Positions 53,151-62,321 are shown, counted from the stretch's first letter. The stretch: DNA of 64,000 nucleotides from Pseudomonas tritici (GCF_014268275.3 NZ_CP077084.1:2790001-2854000), one strand, 5' to 3'. Translations and numbers: made by a program. Notes: generated by a model not told the origin, from the sequence alone.

Positions 53151-53914
53151 CCCGTCGAACCCTCACGGCGCTGGTCCTGTTGTGCAGCTGTGCCAGTGTG
53201 AGCCAGGCCGCCATGACGGTCAGCGGCCAGGTACGCAACCCAGGCCCCATTGCGCTGCAAACCGGGGCACGCTTGTTGGAGGTGATCACGGCGGCGCAAC
53301 CGGATGCCGAAGGCTATTGGCTGGGCGCTGCCTGGCTGCATCAACCGTTGCTTGAAGGTCAGGCGCGGCTCAAGGCCGGCGTGTTGTTTGACCTGCAAAC
53401 CCTGCACCAGGCCGCGTTGGCGGCGGGGCACGTAGGTCGTGCCGCTGTTGCCGCGCAGGTGTATCAACAGGTGCAGGCCTTACCGGTGACCGGCCGCCAG
53501 TTGGCGGTGCTGGACCCGGTGGCGGTGGAGGTCGGTTTTGCGCCGAACCTGCCGGTCAGCGAGGGCGACCGCCTGGTGTACCCGCCGAGGCCTGACAGCG
53601 TGCGTGTGCTGGGCGCGGTGGCCGCGGCGTGCACCTTGGTATTTCAGCCACAACAGCAGGCGCGCGACTACCTCGTCGCGTGCCCGCCATCCGTGGAAGC
53701 GGACGCCGATTACCTGTGGCTGATCCAGCCCGACGGGCAGGTCACGCGTTTGGGCATTGCCCCCTGGAACCGCAAAGACGGCGCCGCCCCTGCGCCCGGC
53801 AGCACATTGTTGGTGCCGATTCGCAGCGATGACCTGGACCCGCTCACCCCTGAACTGAATCAGCAATTGGCCGAGTTTCTCGCCACCCAACCCCTGGCCG
53901 AGGTCACGCCTTGA
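53147..53914 (+). CDS. gfcC: GfcC-like periplasmic polysaccharide secretion protein
   Basis: This 255-residue protein has a signal peptide ending at VSQAAM and a GfcC domain with SLBB-like beta-grasp segments (MTVSGQVRNPGPIALQTGA). The C-terminal half contains LVYPPRPDSVRVLGAV. It overlaps both neighbours by four bases. Homologues are essential for group 4 capsule assembly. Confidence 0.87.
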   Translation: MTRRTLTALVLLCSCASVSQAAMTVSGQVRNPGPIALQTGARLLEVITAAQPDAEGYWLGAAWLHQPLLEGQARLKAGVLFDLQTLHQAALAAGHVGRAAVAAQVYQQVQALPVTGRQLAVLDPVAVEVGFAPNLPVSEGDRLVYPPRPDSVRVLGAVAAACTLVFQPQQQARDYLVACPPSVEADADYLWLIQPDGQVTRLGIAPWNRKDGAAPAPGSTLLVPIRSDDLDPLTPELNQQLAEFLATQPLAEVTP

Positions 53915-55986
53915 AATTATGTATTGCGGCCGTGCTGCTGGTGCCCTGTGGCGTCGCGCATGGCGATCCCCGTTACACTCAAAGCGATTTTGGCGGGGTG
54001 GGATTGCTGCAAACCCCCACCGCGCGCATGGCGCCCGCCGGCGAGCTGAGCATCAACGCCAACCGCACCGAGCCCTATAGCCGCTACAGTTTTTCGGCGC
54101 AGCCGCTGGACTGGCTGGAAGGCACCTTTCGCTACACCGCGATCACCAACCGCCTGTATGGCGCCGAGTCGTTCAGCGGCGGCCAGAGCTACAAGGACAA
54201 GGCCGTCGACGCCAAAGTGCGCCTGTACCAGGAAAGCCATTGGCTGCCGGAAGTGGCGCTGGGGTTCATGGACCTGGGCGGCACCGGCTTGTTTTCCAGC
54301 GAGTACCTGGTGGCCAACAAGCGTTATGGCGATGTGGATTTCAGCGCCGGCATCGCCTGGGGTTACATGGGCAGTCGCGGTGATTTCGGCAACCCGTTGG
54401 GCGTGTTGGATGATCGTTACAACAGGCGGCCCACCGCCGAAGGTTCCGGCAGTTTTTCCAACGGCTATTTTCGCGGCCGGCCCGCGTTGTTTGGCGGGAT
54501 CGCTTACCAAACGCCCTGGGCGCCGTTGAGCCTCAAGCTCGAGGTTGAAGGTAACGACTACAAGGACGAACCCCGGGACAACTCGTTTCGCCAGGACTCG
54601 CCGTTCAACCTGGGCCTGGTCTACAAGCTCGCCGACTCCATCGACGTGAGTGCTGCCTGGGAACGCGGCAACACCGCGATGTTCGGCATCACCCTGCACA
54701 CCAATCTTGCCAGCCGCAAGGCACCGGTAAAAACCTACGACCCACCGGCCCCCCCATTGCCGGCCAAGGCACCGAGCACACCGCCCGACCAGGTGGACTG
54801 GGCAGCAGTCTCCCAGCGCCTGCATGACAATGCCGGCTATAACGTGCAGCGCATCACCCAACGCGGGCCGGAGCTGGTGGTGTATGGCGAACAGCAGCGC
54901 TACTTCCACAGCGCCAAGGCGGTAGGGCGTGCCAGCCGTATCCTGGACAACAGCGTGAACGACCAGATTGATTGGTTCACGTTGGTCAGCGAACGTTATG
55001 CCATGCCGATCGAGGAAACCAGCGTACCCCGCGAGACCTTCCGCGAGGTGGTCAACAACCGCGAAGACTTGCAGGACCTGCACCGCCAGGTCGAAGTCAA
55101 TCGCGCCAGTGAACGCACGCAGACACTGCTCTATACCCAACCGCCCAAGCCGTTCAGCTATGGCATCGGCCTTGGCTATAAGCAGAACGTCGGCGGGCCG
55201 GATGGCTTGCTCTACCAGATTTCCGCCGATCTCGACGCCGAATACCGCTTTACCCGCAACACGTGGTGGAGCGGCTTGTTGAGCGTCAACCTGCTGAACA
55301 ACTACGACGGTTTTACCTATGACGCGCCCACGGGTTTGCCCCGGGTTCGTACCGACCTGCGCAAGTACATGACCAGCGCTGACGTCACCCTCCCGACCTT
55401 CCAGCTCAACCATGCGCAGCGCCTGGACCAGGACCTGTACGGCATGGTCTACGGCGGTTTGCTCGAGTCGATGTACGCCGGTGTCGGCAGCGAACTGCTG
55501 TACCGGCCGATGGGCCAGGGCTGGGCCGTGGGGGCCGACCTGAACTACGTGCGCCAGCGCGGCTTCGAGCAGGATTTCAGCCTGCGTGATTACCGCACGG
55601 TGACCGGGCATATCACCGGCTACACCGACCTGCCGTTCAACCTGCAGGGCGCCTTGAGCGTCGGTCGATACCTGGCCAGGGACTGGGGGGCGACGCTGGA
55701 CCTGTCGCGGGAATTCAACAATGGCGTGCGTATCGGTGCGTGGATCACCCGTACCAACGTGTCCAAGGAAGAGTTTGGTGAAGGCAGCTTCGACAAAGGC
55801 CTCTACCTGTCCATTCCGTTCGATGAGTTGATGAGCCTGTCGACCATGCGCCGTGCCAACCTGGTGTGGGCACCGCTGACGCGTGACGGCGGCGCGCGGT
55901 TGAATCGCGCCTATTCATTGCATTCGATGACGGATGGACGGGACAGTGACTTGTTCTACAAGAACATCGACAAGATGACGGAGTGA
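53911..55986 (+). CDS. gfcD: GfcD/YjbH-family outer-membrane barrel protein
   Basis: This 691-residue protein has a signal peptide (to VAHGDP, near 20) and the YjbH pattern: QSDFGGVGLLQTPTARMAPA near 24 and a long beta-rich region ending with ALSVGRYLARDWGATLDLSR. Members are predicted large outer-membrane barrels (DUF940). It is the last gene of the plus-strand cluster, followed by a weak partial REP (TGTGGCGAGGGAGC at about 56043). Confidence 0.88.
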   Translation: MKLCIAAVLLVPCGVAHGDPRYTQSDFGGVGLLQTPTARMAPAGELSINANRTEPYSRYSFSAQPLDWLEGTFRYTAITNRLYGAESFSGGQSYKDKAVDAKVRLYQESHWLPEVALGFMDLGGTGLFSSEYLVANKRYGDVDFSAGIAWGYMGSRGDFGNPLGVLDDRYNRRPTAEGSGSFSNGYFRGRPALFGGIAYQTPWAPLSLKLEVEGNDYKDEPRDNSFRQDSPFNLGLVYKLADSIDVSAAWERGNTAMFGITLHTNLASRKAPVKTYDPPAPPLPAKAPSTPPDQVDWAAVSQRLHDNAGYNVQRITQRGPELVVYGEQQRYFHSAKAVGRASRILDNSVNDQIDWFTLVSERYAMPIEETSVPRETFREVVNNREDLQDLHRQVEVNRASERTQTLLYTQPPKPFSYGIGLGYKQNVGGPDGLLYQISADLDAEYRFTRNTWWSGLLSVNLLNNYDGFTYDAPTGLPRVRTDLRKYMTSADVTLPTFQLNHAQRLDQDLYGMVYGGLLESMYAGVGSELLYRPMGQGWAVGADLNYVRQRGFEQDFSLRDYRTVTGHITGYTDLPFNLQGALSVGRYLARDWGATLDLSREFNNGVRIGAWITRTNVSKEEFGEGSFDKGLYLSIPFDELMSLSTMRRANLVWAPLTRDGGARLNRAYSLHSMTDGRDSDLFYKNIDKMTE

Positions 55987-56122
55987 GGCGGGAAGGGGGG
56001 CTTGAAGGTCTAATCCCAGTCCGCCAAAGGCTAACACCGTACCTGTGGCGAGGGAGCAAGTACCTTTCGCCTTAGCGGCGGTTTAACTGACGGGTATCAG
56101 ACTTGAACGTCCAGCTTTTCTG
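55987..56122. other. Convergent gap with a partial REP element
   Basis: The gap between gfcD and wcaJ contains TGTGGCGAGGGAGC, the start of another common Pseudomonas REP type, without a clear partner arm. No gene is seen. Confidence 0.5.
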
Positions 56123-57514
56123 TCAGTAGATATCCTTGGACAGCAGCGTAAATGGCGTCTTCACCAGGATCTTGATATCTAGCCACAGCGACCAGGTATT
56201 GATGTAGAGCAGGTCGATATCGACGCGTTTTTGCATCTTCTCCAGTGTCTCGGTCTCACCCCGGCAACCATTGATCTGCGCCAGCCCCGTGATACCGGGC
56301 TTGATGCGATGACGCGCCATGTACGCGTGAATCTTCCCCGAGTAATAGTCGTTATGCGCAACGGCATGGGGCCGCGGGCCGACCAGGGCCATGTGCCCTT
56401 GCAGCACGTTGAACAGCTGTGGCAATTCATCGATGGAGGTACGCCGGATAAACCGGCCGACCGGGGTGATGCGCGAGTCGTTGCGGCTGGCCTGGCGTAC
56501 CTCTTGGTCGTCATGCATGCGCATCGAGCGGAACTTCCATACCTTGATCACCTCGCCATTCCAGCCATGGCGGTCCTGTTTGAAAATCACCGGGCCGGGA
56601 GAGGTGAGCTTGATCAGCAGGGCGAACACCAACAATAACGGGCTCAGCACCAGGATCGCCAGCAAGGCCAGGCTCTTGTCCAGCAATGACTTGCTCAGGG
56701 CAGCGGTGGGGCGGCTGGTCAGCGGGCTTTCGTTGAGGAAGATCGCCGGCAACCCATCCACTTCGGCCACGCAATGATTGAGTAGCAGCATGTTGTTGAG
56801 GTCGGGCACCCAGATCACATCGACGCTGATTTCCAGCAAGTTGAGGTACAGCGCCTCGATGTGGGTGGCATCCTGCAACGAGTGAGTGATGTAGAGCCGG
56901 CGAATGCCGTGCTGCCGGATCAGTTGCGGTAATTGCGGCAGTTCGCCGAGTATCTGCGATTGCGCCTCCGACGCCGCATCGGCGTGGCTACCGACCAGTC
57001 CAACCAAAGGTGAACGCTTCTGGCGCGACAGCGTTTTGGCCAAGTCGACCGCCAGTTTGCCGGTGCCCACGATCAATGACTTGTGCCGCTGGTGAAGTTG
57101 GCGATGGTAATACCTGGACAGGCTGTGCAACGGGATATAACACAGTGCCAACAGTGGGTAACTGACTGCCGCCCACAACAGTAAAATTTCCAGAGGAAAC
57201 AATGAACTGGCATTACAGGCAATGCCCACGGCAAACAATATACCTATGGTCAGCAACCAACCCATGAATAGTCGACCTAGGCCCACGCCATAATCGTCTT
57301 TCTTACTATACACATCACACAGGCTATACGCAGGCAGCGACGCCAGTATGGTAAAGGCGGCCAAGACACGATAGTTATATTCAAGTTGACCGGTTTTCAA
57401 GAACACCAACATAAACAACAGTGTCACGACCAAACCCGATGCGAGCGTCCACTGGCCCCAGAACGTCAAACCCTTGGGCGTCAGGTTGCGATGCATTCTA
57501 GTGTTGTTCAGCAT
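56123..57514 (-). CDS. wcaJ: WcaJ-like undecaprenyl-phosphate sugar-1-phosphate transferase
   Basis: This 463-residue polyisoprenyl-phosphate hexose-1-phosphate transferase has four N-terminal helices, a Rossmann-like middle (SLIVGTGKLAVDLAKTLSRQ) and a C-terminal catalytic domain (VWKFRSMRMHDDQ, RTSIDELPQLFNVLQGHMAL, VGPRP). It starts synthesis by loading glucose- or galactose-1-phosphate on undecaprenyl phosphate. GGGAGCAGA before MLNNTRMHR supports this start. It is opposite in strand to the rest of the cluster. Confidence 0.93.
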   Translation of the reverse strand: MLNNTRMHRNLTPKGLTFWGQWTLASGLVVTLLFMLVFLKTGQLEYNYRVLAAFTILASLPAYSLCDVYSKKDDYGVGLGRLFMGWLLTIGILFAVGIACNASSLFPLEILLLWAAVSYPLLALCYIPLHSLSRYYHRQLHQRHKSLIVGTGKLAVDLAKTLSRQKRSPLVGLVGSHADAASEAQSQILGELPQLPQLIRQHGIRRLYITHSLQDATHIEALYLNLLEISVDVIWVPDLNNMLLLNHCVAEVDGLPAIFLNESPLTSRPTAALSKSLLDKSLALLAILVLSPLLLVFALLIKLTSPGPVIFKQDRHGWNGEVIKVWKFRSMRMHDDQEVRQASRNDSRITPVGRFIRRTSIDELPQLFNVLQGHMALVGPRPHAVAHNDYYSGKIHAYMARHRIKPGITGLAQINGCRGETETLEKMQKRVDIDLLYINTWSLWLDIKILVKTPFTLLSKDIY

Positions 57515-57744
57515 AGTTCTGCTCCCGGTGGTGACCACGTGCGTGGTGGCAGGGTTTAATCACGCGGTGCAATACCGCACTAAAACGACAGGCACGCGCA
57601 AGCGCGTACCCGTGGATAGTAATGAACGGCAGGGAGCATTGGCTGACGACTTATAACAAGGCCAGCGAGATCTTATTAGAGGGTGTTATAAAAAGGCAGG
57701 TATCAATAGGCAGGGTGAGTGATAAAGTGTCAGTTGTCTTATAG
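57515..57744. other. Intergenic region upstream of wcaJ, no gene
   Basis: A 230-base gap lies between the minus-strand wcaJ and the upstream minus-strand regulator gene. It holds the presumed wcaJ promoter. No clear hairpin terminator or coding frame is seen. Confidence 0.5.
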
Positions 57745-58401
57745 TTATCGGCGTGACTGAGTCAGCTCGAGCGGCTTTTTGATTTTTTGGGTGAGGCAAT
57801 AACCACGGTTTCTGACTGCACGAAACAAACGTTCGCCGTCGTTGGCCCGCTTGAACTTTTCTTGCAGTCGACTCAGGCACATTTCCAATCCGCGATATAA
57901 CTCGGGCTCGCGCCCGATATTACGGATCAACTCTTCCTTGCTCACGACGCGCTCTTCATGATGCAACATTTTTTTAATCAATGCGGATTCAATGGTGGTC
58001 AAGGAGATGCGCAAGCCGCCCTTGACCAGGGTTCGGTCATGCTGGGTCAGCAGCCAGAAATCCTGAGACAGTTGAGTTCGCTCAGGGGTTATTTCCGCAG
58101 GACGAGTATGGTTTTTTGGCGTGCTGTCATGATCCTTTGGCGTGGGCATTCTGGATTCTTGTCGCACGGCGGTAGAAGAATGTAAGGGTAGCGTTATGGT
58201 ATGGGTAATGACATAGGTGTTCAGCCGTGGGTGTTCACTGGGGCTGGAATGTCGATGGCTAACTCCGCGTTTTTTGTCGGCGACCTGCGTGGTTGCTGGC
58301 TCACCAATATCATAATGAAACAGCTCTGCATTGGGCGTGAAGTCCCGCAGTGCGATAGCGGGAACTGTCGGTGTAAAGGCGTATTTCTTGAGAGAACTCA
58401 T
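57745..58401 (-). CDS. Winged-helix DNA-binding protein with unknown N-terminal region
   Basis: The last 100 residues of this 218-residue protein form an OmpR/PhoB-type winged helix (FWLLTQHDRTLVKGGLRISL, LTTIESALIKKMLHHEERVV, then KEELIRNIG and FRAVRNRGYCLT). The first 110 residues are rich in Thr, Pro and His, match no family I know and are probably flexible. There is no receiver domain and no membrane segment. It begins 31 bases after the degenerate-EAL gene, so all three minus-strand genes here probably share a transcript. Its neighbour upstream carries a similar winged helix. Confidence 0.75.
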   Translation of the reverse strand: MSSLKKYAFTPTVPAIALRDFTPNAELFHYDIGEPATTQVADKKRGVSHRHSSPSEHPRLNTYVITHTITLPLHSSTAVRQESRMPTPKDHDSTPKNHTRPAEITPERTQLSQDFWLLTQHDRTLVKGGLRISLTTIESALIKKMLHHEERVVSKEELIRNIGREPELYRGLEMCLSRLQEKFKRANDGERLFRAVRNRGYCLTQKIKKPLELTQSRR

Positions 58402-58432
58402 GGTGTTCACCGGTATCAGGAAGATGCAGTTG

Positions 58433-59128
58433 TTATAAGCGGTCAGCAGGAGAGTAATAACCGCCCTGAAAGTATTCGAAAGGCAGGTTTTTAGCCAGAA
58501 CGGCGCTGTCGGCAAATTCAACCGTGTCAGCAATGAAACATACCCGGGTCGCACTGATCAGCTCTAGCATGCGGTCGTAGAGCCGATCGAACAGATCGGA
58601 GCGTGTGTTGAGACTCAGCCGGAGCGCGGAATCCGGGAAGGGCATTTTTATATAGTCGTAAAGCTTGAGGTCGATCAACAGATCTGCCGGCTTTGTATCG
58701 AGTCTGTAATTATTGTAGGCAAGTGTGAGGCTGCATTGGTCTTTTAGTTTATATAGCTGGCGCACCATCGCCCTGCGTTCAACCGGACCGGGCAGGGCAT
58801 CCAACGGGTTATCGATACTGAGGGTGAAGGGAAGTTTGTGCTTTTCCAGTGACTGGGCAGTCTGAATAATGCACGTATGAAAGTCTTCGTTCATTAATAC
58901 GGCTTGATTAATCCGCAGGAACGTGTGGCTTACCGTTGGGTTCAAGGCATTGCGCCGTGCGCTGATACGCTGAAGTGCCTCGCTGTAGGCACTTTGAGGT
59001 AATGCCTGAGTGTCCTTGGACGTCAGGCTGATTTCATTGCCCCAGAGTGTATGGTTGCGGTCAACAATGGCTTGCCTGACAAGGTTGAAGTCCACACTGT
59101 GCGCAGGGGATATTCTCTCGCTATTCAC
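58433..59128 (-). CDS. Degenerate EAL-domain protein, predicted catalytically inactive
   Basis: This 231-residue protein aligns by eye with the EAL phosphodiesterase fold but with the active site changed. The EAL motif becomes EIS (WGNEISLTS), the Asn strand is kept (FLRINQAVL), ExTE becomes SIDN, the DDFG loop becomes NNYR (AYNNYRLDT), and AEGVE becomes ADTVE. The closing FQGGYYSPA resembles the family QGY-P end. Loss of metal ligands suggests no hydrolysis of cyclic di-GMP, but binding or protein interaction remains possible. The start overlaps the upstream regulator gene by eight bases. Confidence 0.7.
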   Translation of the reverse strand: MNSERISPAHSVDFNLVRQAIVDRNHTLWGNEISLTSKDTQALPQSAYSEALQRISARRNALNPTVSHTFLRINQAVLMNEDFHTCIIQTAQSLEKHKLPFTLSIDNPLDALPGPVERRAMVRQLYKLKDQCSLTLAYNNYRLDTKPADLLIDLKLYDYIKMPFPDSALRLSLNTRSDLFDRLYDRMLELISATRVCFIADTVEFADSAVLAKNLPFEYFQGGYYSPADRL

Positions 59129-59852
59129 GATTCGACCTCTCTTGGGCGGTTTGCAAATGGCTGGCGCAAATAAGACCGCGGCTTAGTTTGTATCCATAAC
59201 CGCGGATATTCTGAATGATATTGTCACCGTAGTGTGCCTTGATTTTACTGCGCAATCGGCTGATGGATTTTTCCAGCGCGCGGGAGTCATAGTATTTGGT
59301 ATTAAGTCCCATGACGGCGGCGATCTCATTGTGACTGAGTAGTCGACGCTGGATAAGCGCTTCCAATACTTTCATTTCAACAAAAGAGATTTCCAGTTTT
59401 TTGCCGTCACCGTGAATGCACATGCGGTCCTGATCGAGCACTAGGGCGCAACGATTCAGTCGTGCCGTCTCGCTGAGTAAGTCTTCAAACAGGCTCGATT
59501 TTTTTTCAGGGGATGTTTCTATCACTTTGATGCAGTAGTCCGCACCGGCCAGATAGTATTTGGTTTTACTCAAGGTCGAGGCAAAAGTGATAACGACGAA
59601 TATCGTGCAGCCAGGGTTTTTATCTCGGGTTTTTCTTATTATCTCCAGCGTTTGATTGCTGGCCGAGGGGGTGTCGATTTCTATAATGATGGCACGGTAG
59701 TTTCCGTGGCTTTCGTGGGGGTCAACTAGTTGTTCGTAGTAACGTGTATCGACTTTTAAATCATCCGTTACAGTGCGAACTATGAGCGCTCGAAAGTCCT
59801 CCGATTTAGATTGAGTCCGTGCAATAGCGAGGACATTGGAAAAATGCATCAC
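59121..59852 (-). CDS. OmpR-type regulator with degenerate receiver domain
   Basis: The first 130 residues of this 243-residue protein look receiver-like (AIIIEIDTPSASNQTLEIIR with a possible phospho-Asp, GADYCIKVIE with the Lys), but the acidic pair near the N-terminus is absent (VLAIARTQSK). Residues 140-225 form a winged helix (LEISFVEMKVLEALIQRRLL, NIIQNIRGYGYKLSRG). It is first in the three-gene run, and no histidine kinase gene is nearby. It could be a constitutive or non-phosphorylated regulator. Confidence 0.8.
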   Translation of the reverse strand: MMHFSNVLAIARTQSKSEDFRALIVRTVTDDLKVDTRYYEQLVDPHESHGNYRAIIIEIDTPSASNQTLEIIRKTRDKNPGCTIFVVITFASTLSKTKYYLAGADYCIKVIETSPEKKSSLFEDLLSETARLNRCALVLDQDRMCIHGDGKKLEISFVEMKVLEALIQRRLLSHNEIAAVMGLNTKYYDSRALEKSISRLRSKIKAHYGDNIIQNIRGYGYKLSRGLICASHLQTAQERSNRE

Positions 59853-60281
59853 CTACTCCCTTTTCCGGCATGCAAGGCCGTCAGTTCAATCGCTGCTAGC
59901 GTTTAGATACTAATCGAATTGAATACGGCAAAACGTGACAAATTTTAACATTCGCCACTTTGTTTTTCAGAGAGGGAAGGGGTAATGCGCGGCTATTGCG
60001 AGGGTGTTTGTACGAACGTACACATATGCTAGTGCAAATTCTTAATGCTCGATAAGTATTTTAGACCAAACGCTTTTTTGGTGGAATCGGGTAAACCCTT
60101 GCATCGCTAGTGGCAAGGGGGGACTGGATTAAGCCTGCGACGCTTCGGCGAACTCATCGATTGCGGGGCTGCGCGGTCATGCCCACACGTTAGCCAGCAA
60201 CGTCGGCCAGGGCGATCTACGGCTGGCCCAGACCAGGTGCAACCGACGCCGGGGAGGGGCTGTTGTGCAGGTTGCCAACAC
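59853..60281. other. Intergenic region, no supportable gene
   Basis: About 430 bases. The half next to the regulator gene is AT-rich and presumably its promoter. The other half (about 60100-60281) is GC-rich, with short open frames but no recognisable protein or hairpin. Confidence 0.5.
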
Positions 60282-60827
60282 TCAAACCTGCTCCTCCTCC
60301 CGCAACTGCACACTCATGTCATCACAACTTTGCGCCCAGTCGCTGAGCCATTGCGGCATTGGCGGTGACGCTTCACCCAGCCCCAGCTCACGTAAAAAAT
60401 CCGCTGGGGGCAGGGTGCCTTTGGCCGAGCGGAACAGCCCGCGCATCACAACCACGCCGACCACCCGGCCCTTGCTCACAAAGCGGTGCTCCATCAGGCT
60501 CCATTTGTGGTCCCAGCCGAGCATGCGGGTGTGCACCTCGAACACTTCGAACAGCTTCAACTCCCGGCGGAACTTGCCCCAGGTATCGCCCACGATCGGC
60601 AGCGCCTTGTTGCGCAGCGCCACGCGAAAGGCGCCGGTGCGCAACACAAAATCCATTCTGGCGACGTCCGCCAGGGAAAAGTAGCGGCCATTGGTGACGT
60701 GCCGGTTAATGTCCAGGTCCAGCGGCCAGACGCGCATGCGCACCACGGTGGTGGCCAGGCCATGGACAGGTGTGCGCCAGGGGCGCCGCGACAGCATGAA
60801 GAGCAAACGAAACCAGAGATTCATCAA
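60282..60827 (-). CDS. Hot-dog-fold thioesterase-like protein
   Basis: This 181-residue protein resembles acyl-CoA thioesterases of the 4-hydroxybenzoyl-CoA/THEM6 group: RVWPLDLDINRHVTNGRYFS near 33 with the conserved Asp-x-N-x-H pattern, FRRELKLFEVFEVHTRM near 86 and WDHKWSLMEHRFV near 104. The substrate is unknown. It may start at this ATG or at the next codon. It is divergent from the GlxA-type regulator gene. Confidence 0.8.
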   Translation of the reverse strand: MMNLWFRLLFMLSRRPWRTPVHGLATTVVRMRVWPLDLDINRHVTNGRYFSLADVARMDFVLRTGAFRVALRNKALPIVGDTWGKFRRELKLFEVFEVHTRMLGWDHKWSLMEHRFVSKGRVVGVVVMRGLFRSAKGTLPPADFLRELGLGEASPPMPQWLSDWAQSCDDMSVQLREEEQV

Positions 60828-60932
60828 GACACCCGATAGTTGATCAGTGGCAGCACTGTAAAGATGCGGAATCGGCTAAGGTAGGTGCACAAATGACTTA
60901 TTACATGTGAAAAGCGCAACCGAGTTCCTTTC

Positions 60933-61892
60933 ATGCACATTACCTTGCTTCTGGCCGACCGTTGTTCCGCCGCCAGTGCCACCCTGGCCCTGGAGATGCT
61001 CAGCGCCGCCAACCTGTTCGCCGACAGCCCACCCTTTGACGTGGTCGTTGCCTCTTTGGACGGCCAGGCCGTGGACGCTTGGGGCGGGCAGTGCTTGCAG
61101 GTGGACCGCGCGCTGGCGCAGATCGCGCAGACCGACCTGGTGCTGATCCCCGGCTTTCTGTTCACCTTGAAGGAGGCCCTGCCGAACTTTCCTGCGTACG
61201 CACCGTGGCTGCGCGAACAGCATGCACGCGGCGCGGTGTTGGCTTCGATGTGCACCGCAGCGTTTCTGCTGGCAGAGTCCGGCGTGCTGCAAGGCCTGCG
61301 CGCCACGACTCACTGGGCGTTTGCCGAGCTGTTTCGACGACGCTACGCGGACGTCAACCTGGATGACGCGCAAATCCTCTGCGAAGAAAACCGTGTGATC
61401 ACCAGCGGTGGGGCAAGCGCGGCGATGGACTTGATGTTGCATCTGATCCGTCGTTTCGGCTCTCCGGAACTGACCCACACCTGTGGTAAATACTTGCTGA
61501 TCGATAATGTGCGTAGCGAACAGTCGGTATATGCCATGTGGTCGCTGCCCAAAAGCCATGGCGATGGCGAGATCCTGCGCGTGCAGCACTGGCTGGAGCA
61601 GCACTTTGCCGAGGCCTTGGTCATTGACGATGTGGCCCGGCGCTTTGGGTTTGGCGTGCGCAATTTCAAGCGGCGTTTTAAGGACGCTACCGAGTACACC
61701 CCGATTGCCTACCTGCAAACCCTGCGCCTGGAGCGGGCCAAGCAAATGCTGGAATCGACCCGCATGACCCTGGAAAGCATCACCTACGCGGTGTGTTACG
61801 AAGACAGCAATTCTTTCCGCCGCCTTTTCCAGCAACGGGTGGGCCTGTTGCCGGCGGCGTATCGCAAGAAGTTCCTCGCCCATCCAGGTTGA
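60933..61892 (+). CDS. GlxA-family AraC-type transcriptional regulator
   Basis: This 319-residue protein has an N-terminal DJ-1/PfpI-like domain (DLVLIPGFLFTLKEAL, VLASMCTAAFLLAESGVL with the elbow Cys, VITSGGASAAMDLMLHLI). Its C-terminal AraC helix-turn-helix pair has ALVIDDVARRFGFGVRNFKR and YAVCYEDSNSFRRLFQQRVG. The effector is unknown. It may regulate itself or the divergent thioesterase gene. Confidence 0.9.
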   Translation: MHITLLLADRCSAASATLALEMLSAANLFADSPPFDVVVASLDGQAVDAWGGQCLQVDRALAQIAQTDLVLIPGFLFTLKEALPNFPAYAPWLREQHARGAVLASMCTAAFLLAESGVLQGLRATTHWAFAELFRRRYADVNLDDAQILCEENRVITSGGASAAMDLMLHLIRRFGSPELTHTCGKYLLIDNVRSEQSVYAMWSLPKSHGDGEILRVQHWLEQHFAEALVIDDVARRFGFGVRNFKRRFKDATEYTPIAYLQTLRLERAKQMLESTRMTLESITYAVCYEDSNSFRRLFQQRVGLLPAAYRKKFLAHPG

Positions 61893-61932
61893 TTCAGCGC
61901 CGTAACTGCGGTTCGCCCTCGATGCAGGCCAC

Positions 61933-62312
61933 CAGGAACTCCATCACCACCTTTCATTACGACGATGGCCGATTCGCCGACCATGTGTTGCAGTTTTCGC
62001 GCCTGCCGCACACGCGGTTTGATCGTTAACTATGGCAATGTTTCGGGCTCGCTGACGGACCTCGACCCGATTGAACTGGGCGAAGCCGGATCGTTATTTT
62101 TGAAACGGCCACGGCTGGCCGACCACATGGCCGATGGGGCCACCGTGCAGCGACGCGCCAATGCGGTCTTTGCGGCGATGCTCGAAGGGGCTTTGACGGT
62201 GGATATCGAGGGGCATTACACGCTGGAGACCGTGCAGCGGGTGCACGAACGCATCGAAGCGCGGCAACAGGTCGGCAAGGCGGTGCTGTGGGTGGACCGT
62301 GAGTTGCATTAA
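61933..62312 (+). pseudogene. Remnant of a zinc-independent NADPH:quinone oxidoreductase
   Basis: Residues from about 62010 read GLIVNYGNVSGSLTDLDPIE, SLFLKRPRLADHM and HERIEARQQVGKAVLW, the C-terminal part of quinone oxidoreductase (QOR). Just upstream, in another frame, FHYDDGRFADHVLQ matches an earlier piece. The N-terminal half and the NADPH-binding core are missing, and the frame changes between the pieces. It is a decayed fragment, not a working gene. Confidence 0.75.
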
Positions 62313-62321
62313 TAGCGGGCG

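Noticed and set aside
53917..55611. 564-residue minus-strand open frame opposite gfcD
   Set aside because: The gfcD frame has a signal peptide, YjbH motifs and coupling to gfcC; the antisense frame has none.
60100..60281. Possible gene remnant in the GC-rich half of the gap before the thioesterase
   Set aside because: No frame gives a stretch that I can match to any family, so nothing can be claimed.
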